A stretch of 64,000 bases of DNA, from positions 616,535 to 680,534 of the forward strand of contig JAHCBC010000004.1 in the NCBI GenBank assembly GCA_019634595.1, read 5' to 3'. The notes below the pieces were generated by a model, which was given only the letters and a program-made list of their open reading frames with translations, was not told where the DNA came from and searched no databases. A program made the translations under genes and the position numbers. The first letter of the stretch is position 1. The number at the start of each line of letters is the position of its first letter. Shown in pieces: positions 1-8,589 of this stretch. The stretch comes from Akkermansiaceae bacterium (GTDB lineage Bacteria; Verrucomicrobiota; Verrucomicrobiia; Verrucomicrobiales; Akkermansiaceae).

Positions 1-795
1 GGCCACATCCATCAGGATGAGATCCCCGTCCCGGCAGATCCGGTCATTCTTGATATAGTGGAGGACGCAGGCCCCCGTCCCGGAGGCGATGATGGGGGTG
101 TAGGCGAATCCCTTCGATCCCCGGCGGAGGAACTCATGCATGAACTCGGCTTCGATCTCCCACTCCCCCACACCCGGACGGATGAAGTCGAGCGAGCGGC
201 GGAATCCCGCTTCCGTGATGGCACACGCCTTTGAAATGATGGAAATCTCCTGAGGCTGCTTCACCATGCGCAGGCGGTGCATCAACGGAGCCAGCCGCTC
301 GTAGCGGTGCAGCGGGTAGCGGAGCTGGCATTCCTTGATGAAGCGGGCATTCCGCGTCTCCACCTCCACCACGGCCCGCAGATGCTCGTTCGTCGCCAGA
401 TAGATATGATCCACCTGCGGCACCAACCGGTGGAGGATGCCCTGGAAATTTCCCGTCCACTCGATGCGGGAGATCCCCGTCCGCAGCGCGGCCTCCTCCT
501 TCGTCAGCTTCTCCCCTTCCCAAATGGCGATCTCCGCGCTGGTCTCCCTGACGAACAGGATCTCCCGGTCCCGGCTTTCCGGGGCATCCGGCATCAGGAT
601 GAGGATGGTCTCCTCCTGATCGATGCCGGTGAGGTGGAAAAGATCGTTCTGCTGGCGGAACGCCATGGTTCCATCCGCGTTCGTGGGATAGATGTCGTTC
701 GAGTGGATGATGACGATGCTGCCGGACTTCAGCATTCCACGCAGGCGGGCGCGGTTGGCGGCGAACAGCTCCGGATCGATGGGTTCCACTCTCAC
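1..795 (-). CDS. pepP: Xaa-Pro aminopeptidase (M24B), 3' end cut by window edge
   Basis: Removes an N-terminal residue preceding proline; a cytoplasmic metallo-aminopeptidase. The 265 visible codons cover the aminopeptidase P N-terminal domain (about residues 1-125; NADGTMAFRQQNDLFHLTG is typical) and the start of the M24 'pita-bread' catalytic domain. LHYIKND matches the substrate-binding histidine region; the dimetal Asp/His/Glu ligands lie beyond the edge. The start is taken as GTG at 795 because family members usually begin shortly before a PIDPELFAANRARL-like segment. The frame stays open further upstream, so a slightly earlier non-ATG start is possible. It is the last visible gene of a minus-strand run, 93 bp after the coiled-coil genes. 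Confidence 0.85.
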   Translation of the reverse strand, partial: MRVEPIDPELFAANRARLRGMLKSGSIVIIHSNDIYPTNADGTMAFRQQNDLFHLTGIDQEETILILMPDAPESRDREILFVRETSAEIAIWEGEKLTKEEAALRTGISRIEWTGNFQGILHRLVPQVDHIYLATNEHLRAVVEVETRNARFIKECQLRYPLHRYERLAPLMHRLRMVKQPQEISIISKACAITEAGFRRSLDFIRPGVGEWEIEAEFMHEFLRRGSKGFAYTPIIASGTGACVLHYIKNDRICRDGDLILMDVA

Positions 796-888
796 AGGCG
801 GATCATCGGACGGTCCATCCTCCCTCGGCAACACACAAAACCACTCCCGGCACAACAGTCCGCCCCGCGAAGATCCGGCCGTATTCCA

Positions 889-1449
889 TCAACGCCAGAG
901 GAACCGATCATTCCACTTGGAATCGAGATCATCCACAGACACCCGTGCGGAGCCGAATTCGTGCCGGATCTCCAATCCTTCGGAAGTCACTTTCTTGATG
1001 ACGACCTGGGAATATTCCTTGCCGCTCTTCAGGCGCAGCACCTCAAGTTCCTCATCCTCCGCCGCAGTGCGCACGGAAGCCACATATGCCTCCCGGTAGC
1101 GCGTGAAATCGCGTTCCTGCTCCTCCACCACAGCTTTCAGCTTCCCATGGCGGTCACGCAGGGCAGCCAACACATCCAACCGCCCGTCAGCAGCCGCTTT
1201 CGCCGCCTTGTACTTTTCGTCGATCGCTGCATGACCTGAGTTCTCAGCCCATTTTTCGTTCGCCCGATCCAGTTCATCCTTCAGGACGATGATCGCCTGG
1301 CGGTCATCCTGATAGGTCTTCTCGGCATCCGTCTTGCGCGCGGACGCTTCCGAACGCTTCTCCATGACCAGGGCCAGTCCGGTGGCCACCACGGTGAGCG
1401 CCACCAGGCCACCTACGAATGTGAGTATTCCTCCACGATCTTCGAACAT
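889..1449 (-). CDS. Membrane-anchored coiled-coil protein with RH-x-GSAR domain (family member 1)
   Basis: Function unknown. 186 aa: one N-terminal membrane segment (about residues 8-28), a long charged coiled coil (about 32-120), and a short C-terminal domain (about 142-186) containing VVIKKVTSEGLEIRHEFGSA followed by a DL motif. The same domain recurs in the genes at 1463-2428 and 2819-3721, so these are paralogues. Small beta-rich domains with this pattern are common in verrucomicrobial exported proteins; that is family recollection, not a search. It starts 13 bp after the stop of the preceding paralogue, which implies one operon. Topology is probably one inner-membrane anchor with the rest in the periplasm. 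Confidence 0.7.
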   Translation of the reverse strand: MFEDRGGILTFVGGLVALTVVATGLALVMEKRSEASARKTDAEKTYQDDRQAIIVLKDELDRANEKWAENSGHAAIDEKYKAAKAAADGRLDVLAALRDRHGKLKAVVEEQERDFTRYREAYVASVRTAAEDEELEVLRLKSGKEYSQVVIKKVTSEGLEIRHEFGSARVSVDDLDSKWNDRFLWR

Positions 1450-1462
1450 AAGTGTTGGTTGG

Positions 1463-2428
1463 TCAGCGTTGTTTCCTTTTCAGTTGGTGCAGCTCCATGG
1501 TGCACCTGGCGATCTCCCGCTCCTTGGTGGTGATTTTTGTGCGCATTTCCTTCACCTTGCCCATTCCATTGATTCCGCGGGCGCGTTCCGCCCCCTCCTG
1601 CTCCTGCACCTTGACGGCCGCCGCCTGGAGCTGGCGCCACTGGGTCTTCAGCCTCGCAAGCTGGATCTCCTTCGCGGTGACAAGGCGACGGATCTGCTCG
1701 CTCCCTTCCGCGGTTGCTGGGTCTTTCAGAGGTTCATCAGGAACTTCAGGCTCCGAGGACGGCCCGGCATCCGCTCCGGTGTCGCCGGCCAGGGATCTTT
1801 CATACATCTCACGCTCCGCCTGCTCACGGGCGAGCGCCTCAGCCTTCTCCTTCGGGTCGAACTGGAAGCGTAACTGCCACTCCTCGGTCAGTTCCTCATA
1901 GGTGATGCGGCCGCTGCCATCCTTGTGGCGGATGCTGATGCCCACCTCGGTGACCTCACGGATCTCCACCTCCTCATACACGGTGCCGGAAACCGTCTTC
2001 AGCTCGGGAAATTTCTCACCCACCGCATCTTCCCTCACCTGGGCACGATAGCCGGCGCGGTAGTCGAGGAACTCCTTCTCCAGCGTCACGGAGTCCGCGA
2101 TGATTTTCGACATCTGTGCTTCCAGAGCGCCGATCTTTTCCTTCGTGGCCGCGGCCTCCGCAGTCAGGGCATCCGCCTTCTTTCCTGCTTGAGCACCCTT
2201 CTTCGAGTTCTCAAGAGTCGTGTTTTCGTGGGCGATCTGGACCTGCAGCGACTCAATTTCATCCGCTTGTTCCCGGATCACGTGCTCGATCGAACTGCCA
2301 CCGCCCTGCATCTCCTTGTCGAAGACAAAGACGTAGATCCCGCCGAATCCACCGATGACGAGCAACGCCATCAGCAATCCCACCACACCCGGCCCACGGC
2401 CGCTCGACATCAAATCTCCAAATGACAT
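1463..2428 (-). CDS. Membrane-anchored coiled-coil protein with RH-x-GSGR domain (family member 2)
   Basis: Function unknown; the longest paralogue (321 aa). A membrane helix spans about residues 15-36, followed by an alternating Glu/Lys/Gln coiled coil (about 45-130). The shared domain (about 147-190) contains VEIREVTEVGISIRHKDGSG and EELTEEW, and runs into FDPKEKAEAL, a typical exit of this domain. A second helical, Lys/Arg/Glu-rich stretch (about 240-321) has no counterpart in its neighbours and could be a second coiled coil or a binding region. The gene lies 34 bp downstream of the lipoprotein gene and 13 bp upstream of family member 1. Confidence 0.7.
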   Translation of the reverse strand: MSFGDLMSSGRGPGVVGLLMALLVIGGFGGIYVFVFDKEMQGGGSSIEHVIREQADEIESLQVQIAHENTTLENSKKGAQAGKKADALTAEAAATKEKIGALEAQMSKIIADSVTLEKEFLDYRAGYRAQVREDAVGEKFPELKTVSGTVYEEVEIREVTEVGISIRHKDGSGRITYEELTEEWQLRFQFDPKEKAEALAREQAEREMYERSLAGDTGADAGPSSEPEVPDEPLKDPATAEGSEQIRRLVTAKEIQLARLKTQWRQLQAAAVKVQEQEGAERARGINGMGKVKEMRTKITTKEREIARCTMELHQLKRKQR

Positions 2429-2462
2429 GTGAATCTTTGGTAAGGGTTTGGAGTAAATCCGA

Positions 2463-2783
2463 TCACCGGATCACATACTTGCGCTTGTAATCCTCGAAAT
2501 CTTTCCGCACGGACTCCTTTTTCGCTTCGAGGTCCTTGATCTCGCTCTCGAGTTTGATGATCTCCGCTTGCTGCTTCTTCGTCTCCTCCTCGATGGCGGA
2601 GAGATCAGCCGTCCTGTCTGGCGGGAGATCCTTCAAGCGTTCCTCGAGAACGGCCAATTCCCCCCTCAGCTTGGTGATCTCCAGAGCCTGCTGGTCCCGT
2701 TTCCGGACCATTTCCGGGGAGTCACAGGAACAGAGGACGGCGGCGAATGCGGCCACGGCGGCATAGGGTGTGATGGATTTCAT
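2463..2783 (-). CDS. Small coiled-coil lipoprotein
   Basis: Function unknown. 106 aa. A signal peptide ends in LCSC (Cys20 is the predicted lipidated residue), followed by an almost uninterrupted coiled coil of Glu/Lys/Leu heptads (about residues 25-100) and the tail YKRKYVIR. It resembles the coiled-coil halves of its neighbours but lacks their C-terminal RH-x-GSAR domain and replaces the membrane helix with a lipobox. This suggests a partner that contacts the same assembly from a different membrane attachment. It is 35 bp from the gene above and 34 bp from the gene below, so probably co-transcribed. Confidence 0.65.
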   Translation of the reverse strand: MKSITPYAAVAAFAAVLCSCDSPEMVRKRDQQALEITKLRGELAVLEERLKDLPPDRTADLSAIEEETKKQQAEIIKLESEIKDLEAKKESVRKDFEDYKRKYVIR

Positions 2784-2818
2784 GATGACGAAGCGGGATT
2801 GAAGATGGATGGCAGGTT

Positions 2819-3721
2819 TCAGGGTTTGACGGGCGGCGGCAGATCCCTGCGCACCGCACCGTAGCCAGCTGTACCATAGCTGGCAGGGCTGTAGTTGTAG
2901 TAGTAATTGTAACGGGGAGTACCGCGCACGCGGAACCGGGGATTCTGGTTCACCTTCTCCGGCGGGTCGGAAAGGGATTTGATCTTCAGGGGGGAGTCAT
3001 TGGAGGCCACCACCGGGGGAGGCTGCACCGCCCGGAAGCGCTTTGCCCGCGGGAGAGGTTTCCTGAGACCGGAAGAATATTTCAACATCGCAGCTTCCTC
3101 CCGGGCCAAGATGTCCCTGATCCCCGCGTCTTCCTCCGCGTTCCGGACCCATAGGTCATAGTCCTGCGCACGGCGGTGTTCCTCTCTCATGGCGGCGATG
3201 GCGGATTCCTCCTCCAAACCGAAGAAGCAACGCTGTTCATCCGTGAGATCCTCATAGCGCATGCGGGCGGATCCGTCCTGGTGACGCAGCATCACACCGG
3301 TGTCATCCACCGCTATCACCTTGACGTCCTTCAGCACCCTGCCGGCCGCAGAGATGAATTCCGGCCATTCACGGCCCATCGCACGCGAGCGGAGTTCGCC
3401 CAACTGCTTTTCACGGAAAGCGAGGAAGTCATCCTCCATCCCGGCAACCACTTTGGAAAGAGACTCATACTCCCCCATCCGTTTGTCGAACCGGGCAGTC
3501 AGGGACTCCAGATTCGCCATGGCCTCGCCGAGTTTTCCGTTTTCCCCATCCCGCTCACGGCGCTCCAGCCTCATCCCGGTGACCTGGATCTGGTTCTGGA
3601 GGTCCATCCGGTAGCGCTCGTTGTCCAGCCAGGTTTCGTCCGAGGGCACATCCCGGTCAAAATAGTAGAATCCACCCACCACCAGGGCACACAAAGAAAG
3701 GCATGCTAATACTTTGACCAT
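2819..3721 (-). CDS. Membrane-anchored coiled-coil protein with RH-x-GSAR domain (family member 3)
   Basis: Function unknown. 300 aa and first gene of the four-gene array. N-terminal membrane helix (about residues 4-22), coiled coil (about 35-110), then the shared domain (about 124-190) with VKVIAVDDTGVMLRHQDGSA and YEDL, followed by a helical FGLEEESAIAAM segment. The C-terminal about 100 residues are low-complexity, rich in Arg/Pro/Tyr/Asn (for example YNYYYNYSP), and likely disordered. Relatedness to its neighbours is clear from the conserved order anchor-coil-domain. The AT-rich 180 bp before it is shared with the divergent isomerase gene and probably carries the operon promoter. Confidence 0.7.
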   Translation of the reverse strand: MVKVLACLSLCALVVGGFYYFDRDVPSDETWLDNERYRMDLQNQIQVTGMRLERRERDGENGKLGEAMANLESLTARFDKRMGEYESLSKVVAGMEDDFLAFREKQLGELRSRAMGREWPEFISAAGRVLKDVKVIAVDDTGVMLRHQDGSARMRYEDLTDEQRCFFGLEEESAIAAMREEHRRAQDYDLWVRNAEEDAGIRDILAREEAAMLKYSSGLRKPLPRAKRFRAVQPPPVVASNDSPLKIKSLSDPPEKVNQNPRFRVRGTPRYNYYYNYSPASYGTAGYGAVRRDLPPPVKP

Positions 3722-3776
3722 GATGATTTGGCGAACGACGGGAGTGTACTTTATTCAGACGTATGGAGGGAACTTA

Positions 3777-3788
3777 TTCTTATAAGAA
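3777..3788. promoter_or_regulatory. 12-bp perfect AT-rich palindrome in a divergent promoter region
   Basis: TTCTTATAAGAA is a perfect palindrome in the 181-bp gap between the divergent coiled-coil operon (start 3721) and the isomerase gene (start 3903). The surrounding stretch is clearly more AT-rich than the rest of the window. It could be an operator or part of a promoter; no assignment can be made from sequence alone. Confidence 0.35.
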
Positions 3789-3902
3789 ATCCGTTTTTTC
3801 ACGAAATCTTCATAATCGGCCGCGGACCGTGCGCTCTCCCAACAGAAAATTACATGCATCCCCTTCTTGGCATGGAAGAAGCGGCAATCCAGTCTCTCCA
3901 GC

Positions 3903-4712
3903 ATGAAGTTCGCCATCTGCAATGAAACTTTCCGCCACCATGATTTCGAAGGCACCTGCGCCGAGGCCCGCCGCCATGGATATACCGGGCTGGAGGTGGC
4001 GCCATTCACCTTGGGTGACGTCTCCGCCATTGCTCCGGAGAAGGCCTCCGCACTGGGCAGGATCGTCCGTGACCATGACCTGGAGATGGTTGGCCTGCAC
4101 TGGCTGCTGGCCAAAACGGAGGGCTACCACCTGACGGATCCATCCGCGGAAATCCACCGCCGCACCTTCGACTATGCCCGCCATTTGACGGACGTCTGCC
4201 AAGGGATGGGCGGCAACATCATGGTGTGGGGCAGCCCGCTCCAGCGGTCACTGGATCCATCATGGGACCGCAGCGCGGCGGAGGAGCGTTTCATCCACTT
4301 TTTCCAGCGCCTCTCCCCCCATCTGGCCGCCGCAGGGGTCACCATTGCCTTCGAATTTCTGGGGCCTGCGGAAACGAATTTCATCAACACAGCAGCGGAG
4401 ACGATTTCCCTGCTGGAGAAGATCGGCTCTCCCAATGTCCGGCTCCATCTGGATGTGAAAGCCATGTCTTCCGACGTCCGTTCCATCCCGGAAATCGTCA
4501 GGACCTCCCTGCCATGGACCGCCCACTTCCACGCGAACGACCCGAACCTGCGCGGTCCTGGCATGGGCGAGGTGGATTTCAACGCCATCGCCGCCGTGCT
4601 GAAGGAGGAAAACTACGGCGGCTGGGTGTCCGTCGAGGTGTTCGACACCACGGTGGAGCCGGATTTCCTTGCGGGAGAAAGCATCCGCAACCTGCGCTCT
4701 GCCTTTGCCTGA
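3903..4712 (+). CDS. Sugar phosphate isomerase/epimerase-like TIM-barrel protein
   Basis: Belongs to the xylose-isomerase-like/AP-endonuclease-2 TIM-barrel family, whose members usually isomerise or epimerise sugars or inositol derivatives using a divalent metal. 269 aa. Visible landmarks are MKFAICNETF at the first strand, GYTGLEVAPFTLG, GLHWLL, the metal-site strand IAFEFLGP (Glu), RLHLDVKAM (Asp), HFHANDPN and WVSVEVFD (final Glu). The start is ATG 3903 rather than the longer in-frame ATG 3867, because homologues begin directly at the first barrel strand. It stands alone, divergent from the coiled-coil operon and convergent with clpC. The substrate cannot be read from sequence. Confidence 0.85.
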   Translation: MKFAICNETFRHHDFEGTCAEARRHGYTGLEVAPFTLGDVSAIAPEKASALGRIVRDHDLEMVGLHWLLAKTEGYHLTDPSAEIHRRTFDYARHLTDVCQGMGGNIMVWGSPLQRSLDPSWDRSAAEERFIHFFQRLSPHLAAAGVTIAFEFLGPAETNFINTAAETISLLEKIGSPNVRLHLDVKAMSSDVRSIPEIVRTSLPWTAHFHANDPNLRGPGMGEVDFNAIAAVLKEENYGGWVSVEVFDTTVEPDFLAGESIRNLRSAFA

Positions 4713-4742
4713 GCGGACGGGTTCACAATCCCACATCAAGAG

Positions 4743-4775
4743 AAAAGCCGGCGCGGTTTCCCACGCCGGCTTTTT
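4743..4775. terminator. Bidirectional intrinsic terminator between isomerase gene and clpC
   Basis: An 11-bp stem AAAAGCCGGCG / CGCCGGCTTTT with a 10-nt loop, flanked by A and T runs on opposite sides. It can therefore end both the plus-strand isomerase transcript and the minus-strand clpC transcript, which converge here. Confidence 0.85.
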
Positions 4776-4789
4776 GATGTTTCAGAGGA

Positions 4790-7342
4790 TCAGACCCCCG
4801 CGCCGTCCGGCTCGATCTCCGGTTCCTCCGGGCGGCTCGACTGGAACACGAGTTCCTCGCTGCCTTCCTTGCGGATCACATTGACCATGTCGCCGGGCTT
4901 CACATCCCCGCGGAGCAGGGATTCCGCGAGCGGATCCTCGAGGAAGCGCTCGACGGCACGGCGCATCGGGCGCGCGCCGTAGGCCGGGTCGAAGCCCTTT
5001 TCCGCCAGCAGGTCGCGTGCTTCCTGTGCCAGCGTGAGGGAGATGTTCTTCTCGCGCAGGCGCTTGGTGAGCTTGGAAACCTCCAGGTCGACGATCTGGT
5101 TGAGGTCCTTTTTCTCGAGCATATGGAAGACCACCAGGTCATCCAGACGGTTGAGGAACTCCGGTTTGAAGTAGCGCTTGGACTCTTCCAGGATCTTCTC
5201 CTTCATCCCTTCGAAGTCGGCGTTGTCCTCGTTCATCGCACCGAAGCCGAGGGAGGTCTGGCGCTTGATGGTGGAGGCTCCGACGTTGGAGGTCAGGATG
5301 ATGATGGTGTTGCGGAAGTCGATCTTCCGGCCCAGCGAGTCCGTGACGGTGCCTTCCTCCAGGATCTGGAGCAACAGGTTCATCACGTCCGGATGGGCTT
5401 TCTCGATCTCATCGAAAAGGACCACCGAATACGGACGGCGGCGCACCGCCTCGGAAAGCTGGCCGCCTTCCTCATACCCGACGTAGCCCGGAGGCGAACC
5501 GATCAGGCGGCTGGCGGTGAACTTCTCCATGTATTCCGACATGTCGATCTGGATGAGCGCCTCCGCGTCACCGAACATGAACTCGGCGAGGTTGCGGGCG
5601 AGGTAGGTCTTGCCGACGCCGGTCGGTCCGAGGAAGAGGAACGAACCGATCGGGCGGCGTGGATCCTTGAGGTCCGCACGGGAGCGGCGCAGCGCCTTGG
5701 AAATGGCGACCACCGCCTCGTCCTGGCCGATCACGCGGCCCTTGAGCTCGTCCTCCATCTTGAGGAGCTTCTCGGTTTCCTTCTGCTCCATGCGGCGCAG
5801 CGGGACACCGGTCCACTTCGAGACCACGGCCATGATGTCGTCATCCGTCACGGTGACGATGGTTTCCTCCGAAGAGGCGCGCCAGTTCCTGAGGGTCTCC
5901 TCAAGTTCCTTCTTCGCATTCTTCTCGTCGTCACGCAGCGATGCGGCTTTTTCGAAGTCCTGCTCCGCGATGGCGGCGACCTTGTCCCGGTTGATCTGGT
6001 CGATCTTGCCTTCCAGTTCCTTGATGGACGGCGGGCGGGTCATGGTGCCGATGCGGGCGCGTGCGCCGGCCTCGTCGAGAACGTCGATCGCCTTGTCCGG
6101 CAGGAAACGGCCGGTCAGGTAGCGGGAGGTGAGCTTCACGGATGCCTCGATGGCCTCCGGGGTGAACTTCGCCTTGTGGTGGCTTTCGTATTTTTCCTGG
6201 AGCCCCTGGAGGATCTTGATCGCGTCATCGACGGACGGCTCGTCCACCTTCACCTGCTGGAAGCGGCGCTCGAGCGCGGCGTCCTTCTCGATGTATTTGC
6301 GGTACTCGTTGAGGGTCGTCGCACCCACGCACTGCAGCTCGGAACGGCTGAGGGCGGGCTTGATGATGTTGGACGCATCCATCGCGCCTTCGGCGGAACC
6401 GGCGCCCACGATGGTGTGCAGCTCGTCGATGAAAAGGATGACATTCTTCACCTTTCGGATCTCGTCCATGACGGCCTTGATGCGCTCCTCGAACTGGCCG
6501 CGGTACTTCGTCCCCGCCACCATCAGGGCGAGGTCGAGCGTCACCACGCGCTTGTCGCGGAGGATCTCGGGCACATTGCCGGAGGCGATCTCCTGGGCCA
6601 GGCCCTCGACGATCGCCGTCTTGCCCACACCGGCTTCACCGATGAGGACGGGGTTGTTCTTCGTCCGGCGGCACAGGATCTGGATCACGCGCTCGATCTC
6701 CGCCTCACGGCCGATCACCGGGTCCAGTCCGCTCTCGCGGGCGATCTTGGTGAGGTCGCGGCCAAAGGCCTTCAGCGCCGGGGTCTTGGTCTTGCCTTCG
6801 CCTTCACCCGGGCCGGATTCCGGAGCGGAGGAGCTTTCGTCCTCAAAGGTGCCATCGGCATCGTCCTCGTCGTCATCCTCATCGTCGTCGTGGTCTTCCG
6901 GTGAGAAATTCGGGTCGATCTCCGCAAGGATCTCGTTGCGGGTGCGCTGGATGTCCACATCCAGCCGTTTCAGCACGCGGGCGGCGACGCCCTCCCCTTC
7001 ACGGAGCAGGCCGAGCAGGAGGTGTTCCGTGCCGACATAGGAATGGTTGAGCGCCTTCGCTTCCTTGTTCGCAAGGGCGAGCACCTTCTTCACGCGGGGG
7101 GTGTAGGGGATGTTCCCGGTCGCCTTCTGCGGCGGGCCGGAACCGACCTCCTTCTCCACCTCCATGCGCACGGCTTCCAGCTCGAGGCCCATGCGCTCCA
7201 GCACGTTGACGGCCACGCCCTGGCCGAGCTTGATGAGTCCCAGGAGCAGGTGCTCCGTCCCTACGTAGGAATGGTTGAAACGATCCGCTTCCTTGCGGGC
7301 CAGGGCGAGAACCTGTTGGGCACGTGGAGTGAAGTTATTCAT
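4790..7342 (-). CDS. clpC: ATP-dependent Clp protease ATPase subunit ClpC
   Basis: AAA+ unfoldase that feeds substrates, including arginine-phosphorylated proteins, to ClpP; cytoplasmic. 850 aa. Two Clp-N repeats (about residues 5-70 and 80-142), AAA-1 with Walker A GEAGVGKT (235-242) and Walker B VILFIDE (301-307), a UVR-type middle region (about 442-482), and AAA-2 with Walker A GPTGVGKT (572-579). The acidic linker at about 149-190 (a run of Asp/Glu, then Ser/Gly/Pro) is longer than in Bacillus ClpC. The gene overlaps the end of mcsB by 8 bp. The operon mcsA-mcsB-clpC matches the Firmicutes arrangement but lacks ctsR. Confidence 0.97.
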   Translation of the reverse strand: MNNFTPRAQQVLALARKEADRFNHSYVGTEHLLLGLIKLGQGVAVNVLERMGLELEAVRMEVEKEVGSGPPQKATGNIPYTPRVKKVLALANKEAKALNHSYVGTEHLLLGLLREGEGVAARVLKRLDVDIQRTRNEILAEIDPNFSPEDHDDDEDDDEDDADGTFEDESSSAPESGPGEGEGKTKTPALKAFGRDLTKIARESGLDPVIGREAEIERVIQILCRRTKNNPVLIGEAGVGKTAIVEGLAQEIASGNVPEILRDKRVVTLDLALMVAGTKYRGQFEERIKAVMDEIRKVKNVILFIDELHTIVGAGSAEGAMDASNIIKPALSRSELQCVGATTLNEYRKYIEKDAALERRFQQVKVDEPSVDDAIKILQGLQEKYESHHKAKFTPEAIEASVKLTSRYLTGRFLPDKAIDVLDEAGARARIGTMTRPPSIKELEGKIDQINRDKVAAIAEQDFEKAASLRDDEKNAKKELEETLRNWRASSEETIVTVTDDDIMAVVSKWTGVPLRRMEQKETEKLLKMEDELKGRVIGQDEAVVAISKALRRSRADLKDPRRPIGSFLFLGPTGVGKTYLARNLAEFMFGDAEALIQIDMSEYMEKFTASRLIGSPPGYVGYEEGGQLSEAVRRRPYSVVLFDEIEKAHPDVMNLLLQILEEGTVTDSLGRKIDFRNTIIILTSNVGASTIKRQTSLGFGAMNEDNADFEGMKEKILEESKRYFKPEFLNRLDDLVVFHMLEKKDLNQIVDLEVSKLTKRLREKNISLTLAQEARDLLAEKGFDPAYGARPMRRAVERFLEDPLAESLLRGDVKPGDMVNVIRKEGSEELVFQSSRPEEPEIEPDGAGV

Positions 7343-8465
7343 ACGATTCAGGTGTGGGAGGTTCGGAAGGTTTTTCCCCTTCCTTTGATAGAATACGATT
7401 ATCAGGGGAATCTAGAGATTGCAACCGGGAGCGGACGATTTGTGCACGAATCGAGTCACGTTCTTCCGGAGAAAGTTTCCGCCCGGTGTGGAGCTGCAGG
7501 TGGGCCGGCTGGATGTCCATCAGCAGGGCGTCGCAAAGCAGGCCCGTTTCGGCCGGGAAGAATCCGAGATTCCCGCCGAGGCGGAGCAGGGAGAGATGGT
7601 TGAGCGCTTCCTTCGAGTCGATGATATAGGCATGCCGTAGCACGCCGTATGCCCGGCCGATCTTGTCAGCGACCATTTCAGGATCATCCTCCAGCAGCTT
7701 CTCACGGGCGTTCTGCTCGTGCTGCGCCACCTGGGAAATGACCCGCTCCAGCCTGCGGATGATCGTCTCCTCGCTCTCGCCGAGCGTGGACTGGTTGGAG
7801 ATCTGATAGAGGTTGCCGAGGGACTCGGTGCCTTCGCCATAGAGGCCGCGGACCGCGAGGCCGATCTTGTTCACCGCCTGGAGCACCTGGCCGATCTGGT
7901 CGCTCAGCACCAGCCCCGGCAGATGGAGCATGGCGGAGGCACGCAGGCCGGTGCCCAGATTCGTCGGGCAGGTGGTGAGGTAACCGAGGCTCGGGTCGAA
8001 GGCGAACTCCAGTGAGCTTTCCAGCTCGGTGTCGAGGGCGGAAAGACCCTCGAAGGCGGCACTGAGCTGCAGGCCGGGGCGGATCGCCTGCATGCGCAGG
8101 TGGTCCTCCTCATTCAGCATGAGGGAAAAAGTCTGGCGGCGCTCGATGACCGCACCGGATCCATCCCCGCGTGCGGCGTGCTCGCGGGAAATGAGGTGGC
8201 GTTCCACCAGCACCTGCTTCTGCACGGAGGTGAGATCCCCCAGTTCCTGGGAAAAGGCATCCTTCATCGCCGGCAGCGCTTCCACCGCCGGGCGCAGGAT
8301 ATCCAGGGCGGCGGCCCGCTGGTCACGCTTCGCCCAACCCGGGAAAGGCTGGTTGCGCAGGTTCCGTGCGAGGCGGATGCGCGACGTGAGAACGGCGCAG
8401 TGATCCCCCACCCCGCCGGTCATCCAGTCCGCGGGATGTTTGATGAGTGTGGAAAATCGCATCAT
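7335..8465 (-). CDS. mcsB: Protein-arginine kinase McsB
   Basis: Phosphorylates arginines of damaged proteins, marking them for ClpCP. The ATP:guanido phosphotransferase domain is visible through VLTSRIRLARNLRNQPFPGW at the N terminus (SRIRLARN is the family signature), LTTCPTNLGTGLRAS (the Cys-containing catalytic loop) and RGLYGEGTES. About 376 aa. The start is ATG 8465 (ATG 8462 is equally possible); an in-frame ATG at 8549 would run the gene through a palindromic repeat and add 28 atypical residues. The 3' end overlaps clpC by 8 bp, indicating translational coupling. Confidence 0.95.
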   Translation of the reverse strand: MMRFSTLIKHPADWMTGGVGDHCAVLTSRIRLARNLRNQPFPGWAKRDQRAAALDILRPAVEALPAMKDAFSQELGDLTSVQKQVLVERHLISREHAARGDGSGAVIERRQTFSLMLNEEDHLRMQAIRPGLQLSAAFEGLSALDTELESSLEFAFDPSLGYLTTCPTNLGTGLRASAMLHLPGLVLSDQIGQVLQAVNKIGLAVRGLYGEGTESLGNLYQISNQSTLGESEETIIRRLERVISQVAQHEQNAREKLLEDDPEMVADKIGRAYGVLRHAYIIDSKEALNHLSLLRLGGNLGFFPAETGLLCDALLMDIQPAHLQLHTGRKLSPEERDSIRAQIVRSRLQSLDSPDNRILSKEGEKPSEPPTPESYE

Positions 8466-8482
8466 GGCTTCAGAATTTTTTG

Positions 8483-8580
8483 AACCACGAACGGACGCGA
8501 ATCCACGCGAATGAAGATGAGGCTTCCAAAGATCTCCTCCATTTCCCATTCGTGTCCATTGGTGTTCATTCGCGGTTGGT
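8483..8580. repeat. Dispersed palindromic repeat between mcsA and mcsB
   Basis: The left arm begins AACCACGAACGGACGCGAAT and the right arm, read on the minus strand, begins ACCAACCGCGAATGAACACC. Both are variants of an AACCACGAATGGACACGAATGG-like unit facing each other, so the transcript can fold into a long imperfect hairpin. It occupies almost the whole 124-bp gap between mcsA and mcsB and may act as an attenuator or RNA processing site. Confidence 0.6.
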
Positions 8581-8589
8581 GATTGGAAT

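Noticed and set aside
5123..6904. 593-codon open frame on the plus strand opposite clpC
   Set aside because: It lies fully antisense to a certain gene and its sequence is rich in Arg/His/Gly/Val/Leu without domains. High third-position GC in clpC removes stop codons on the opposite strand.
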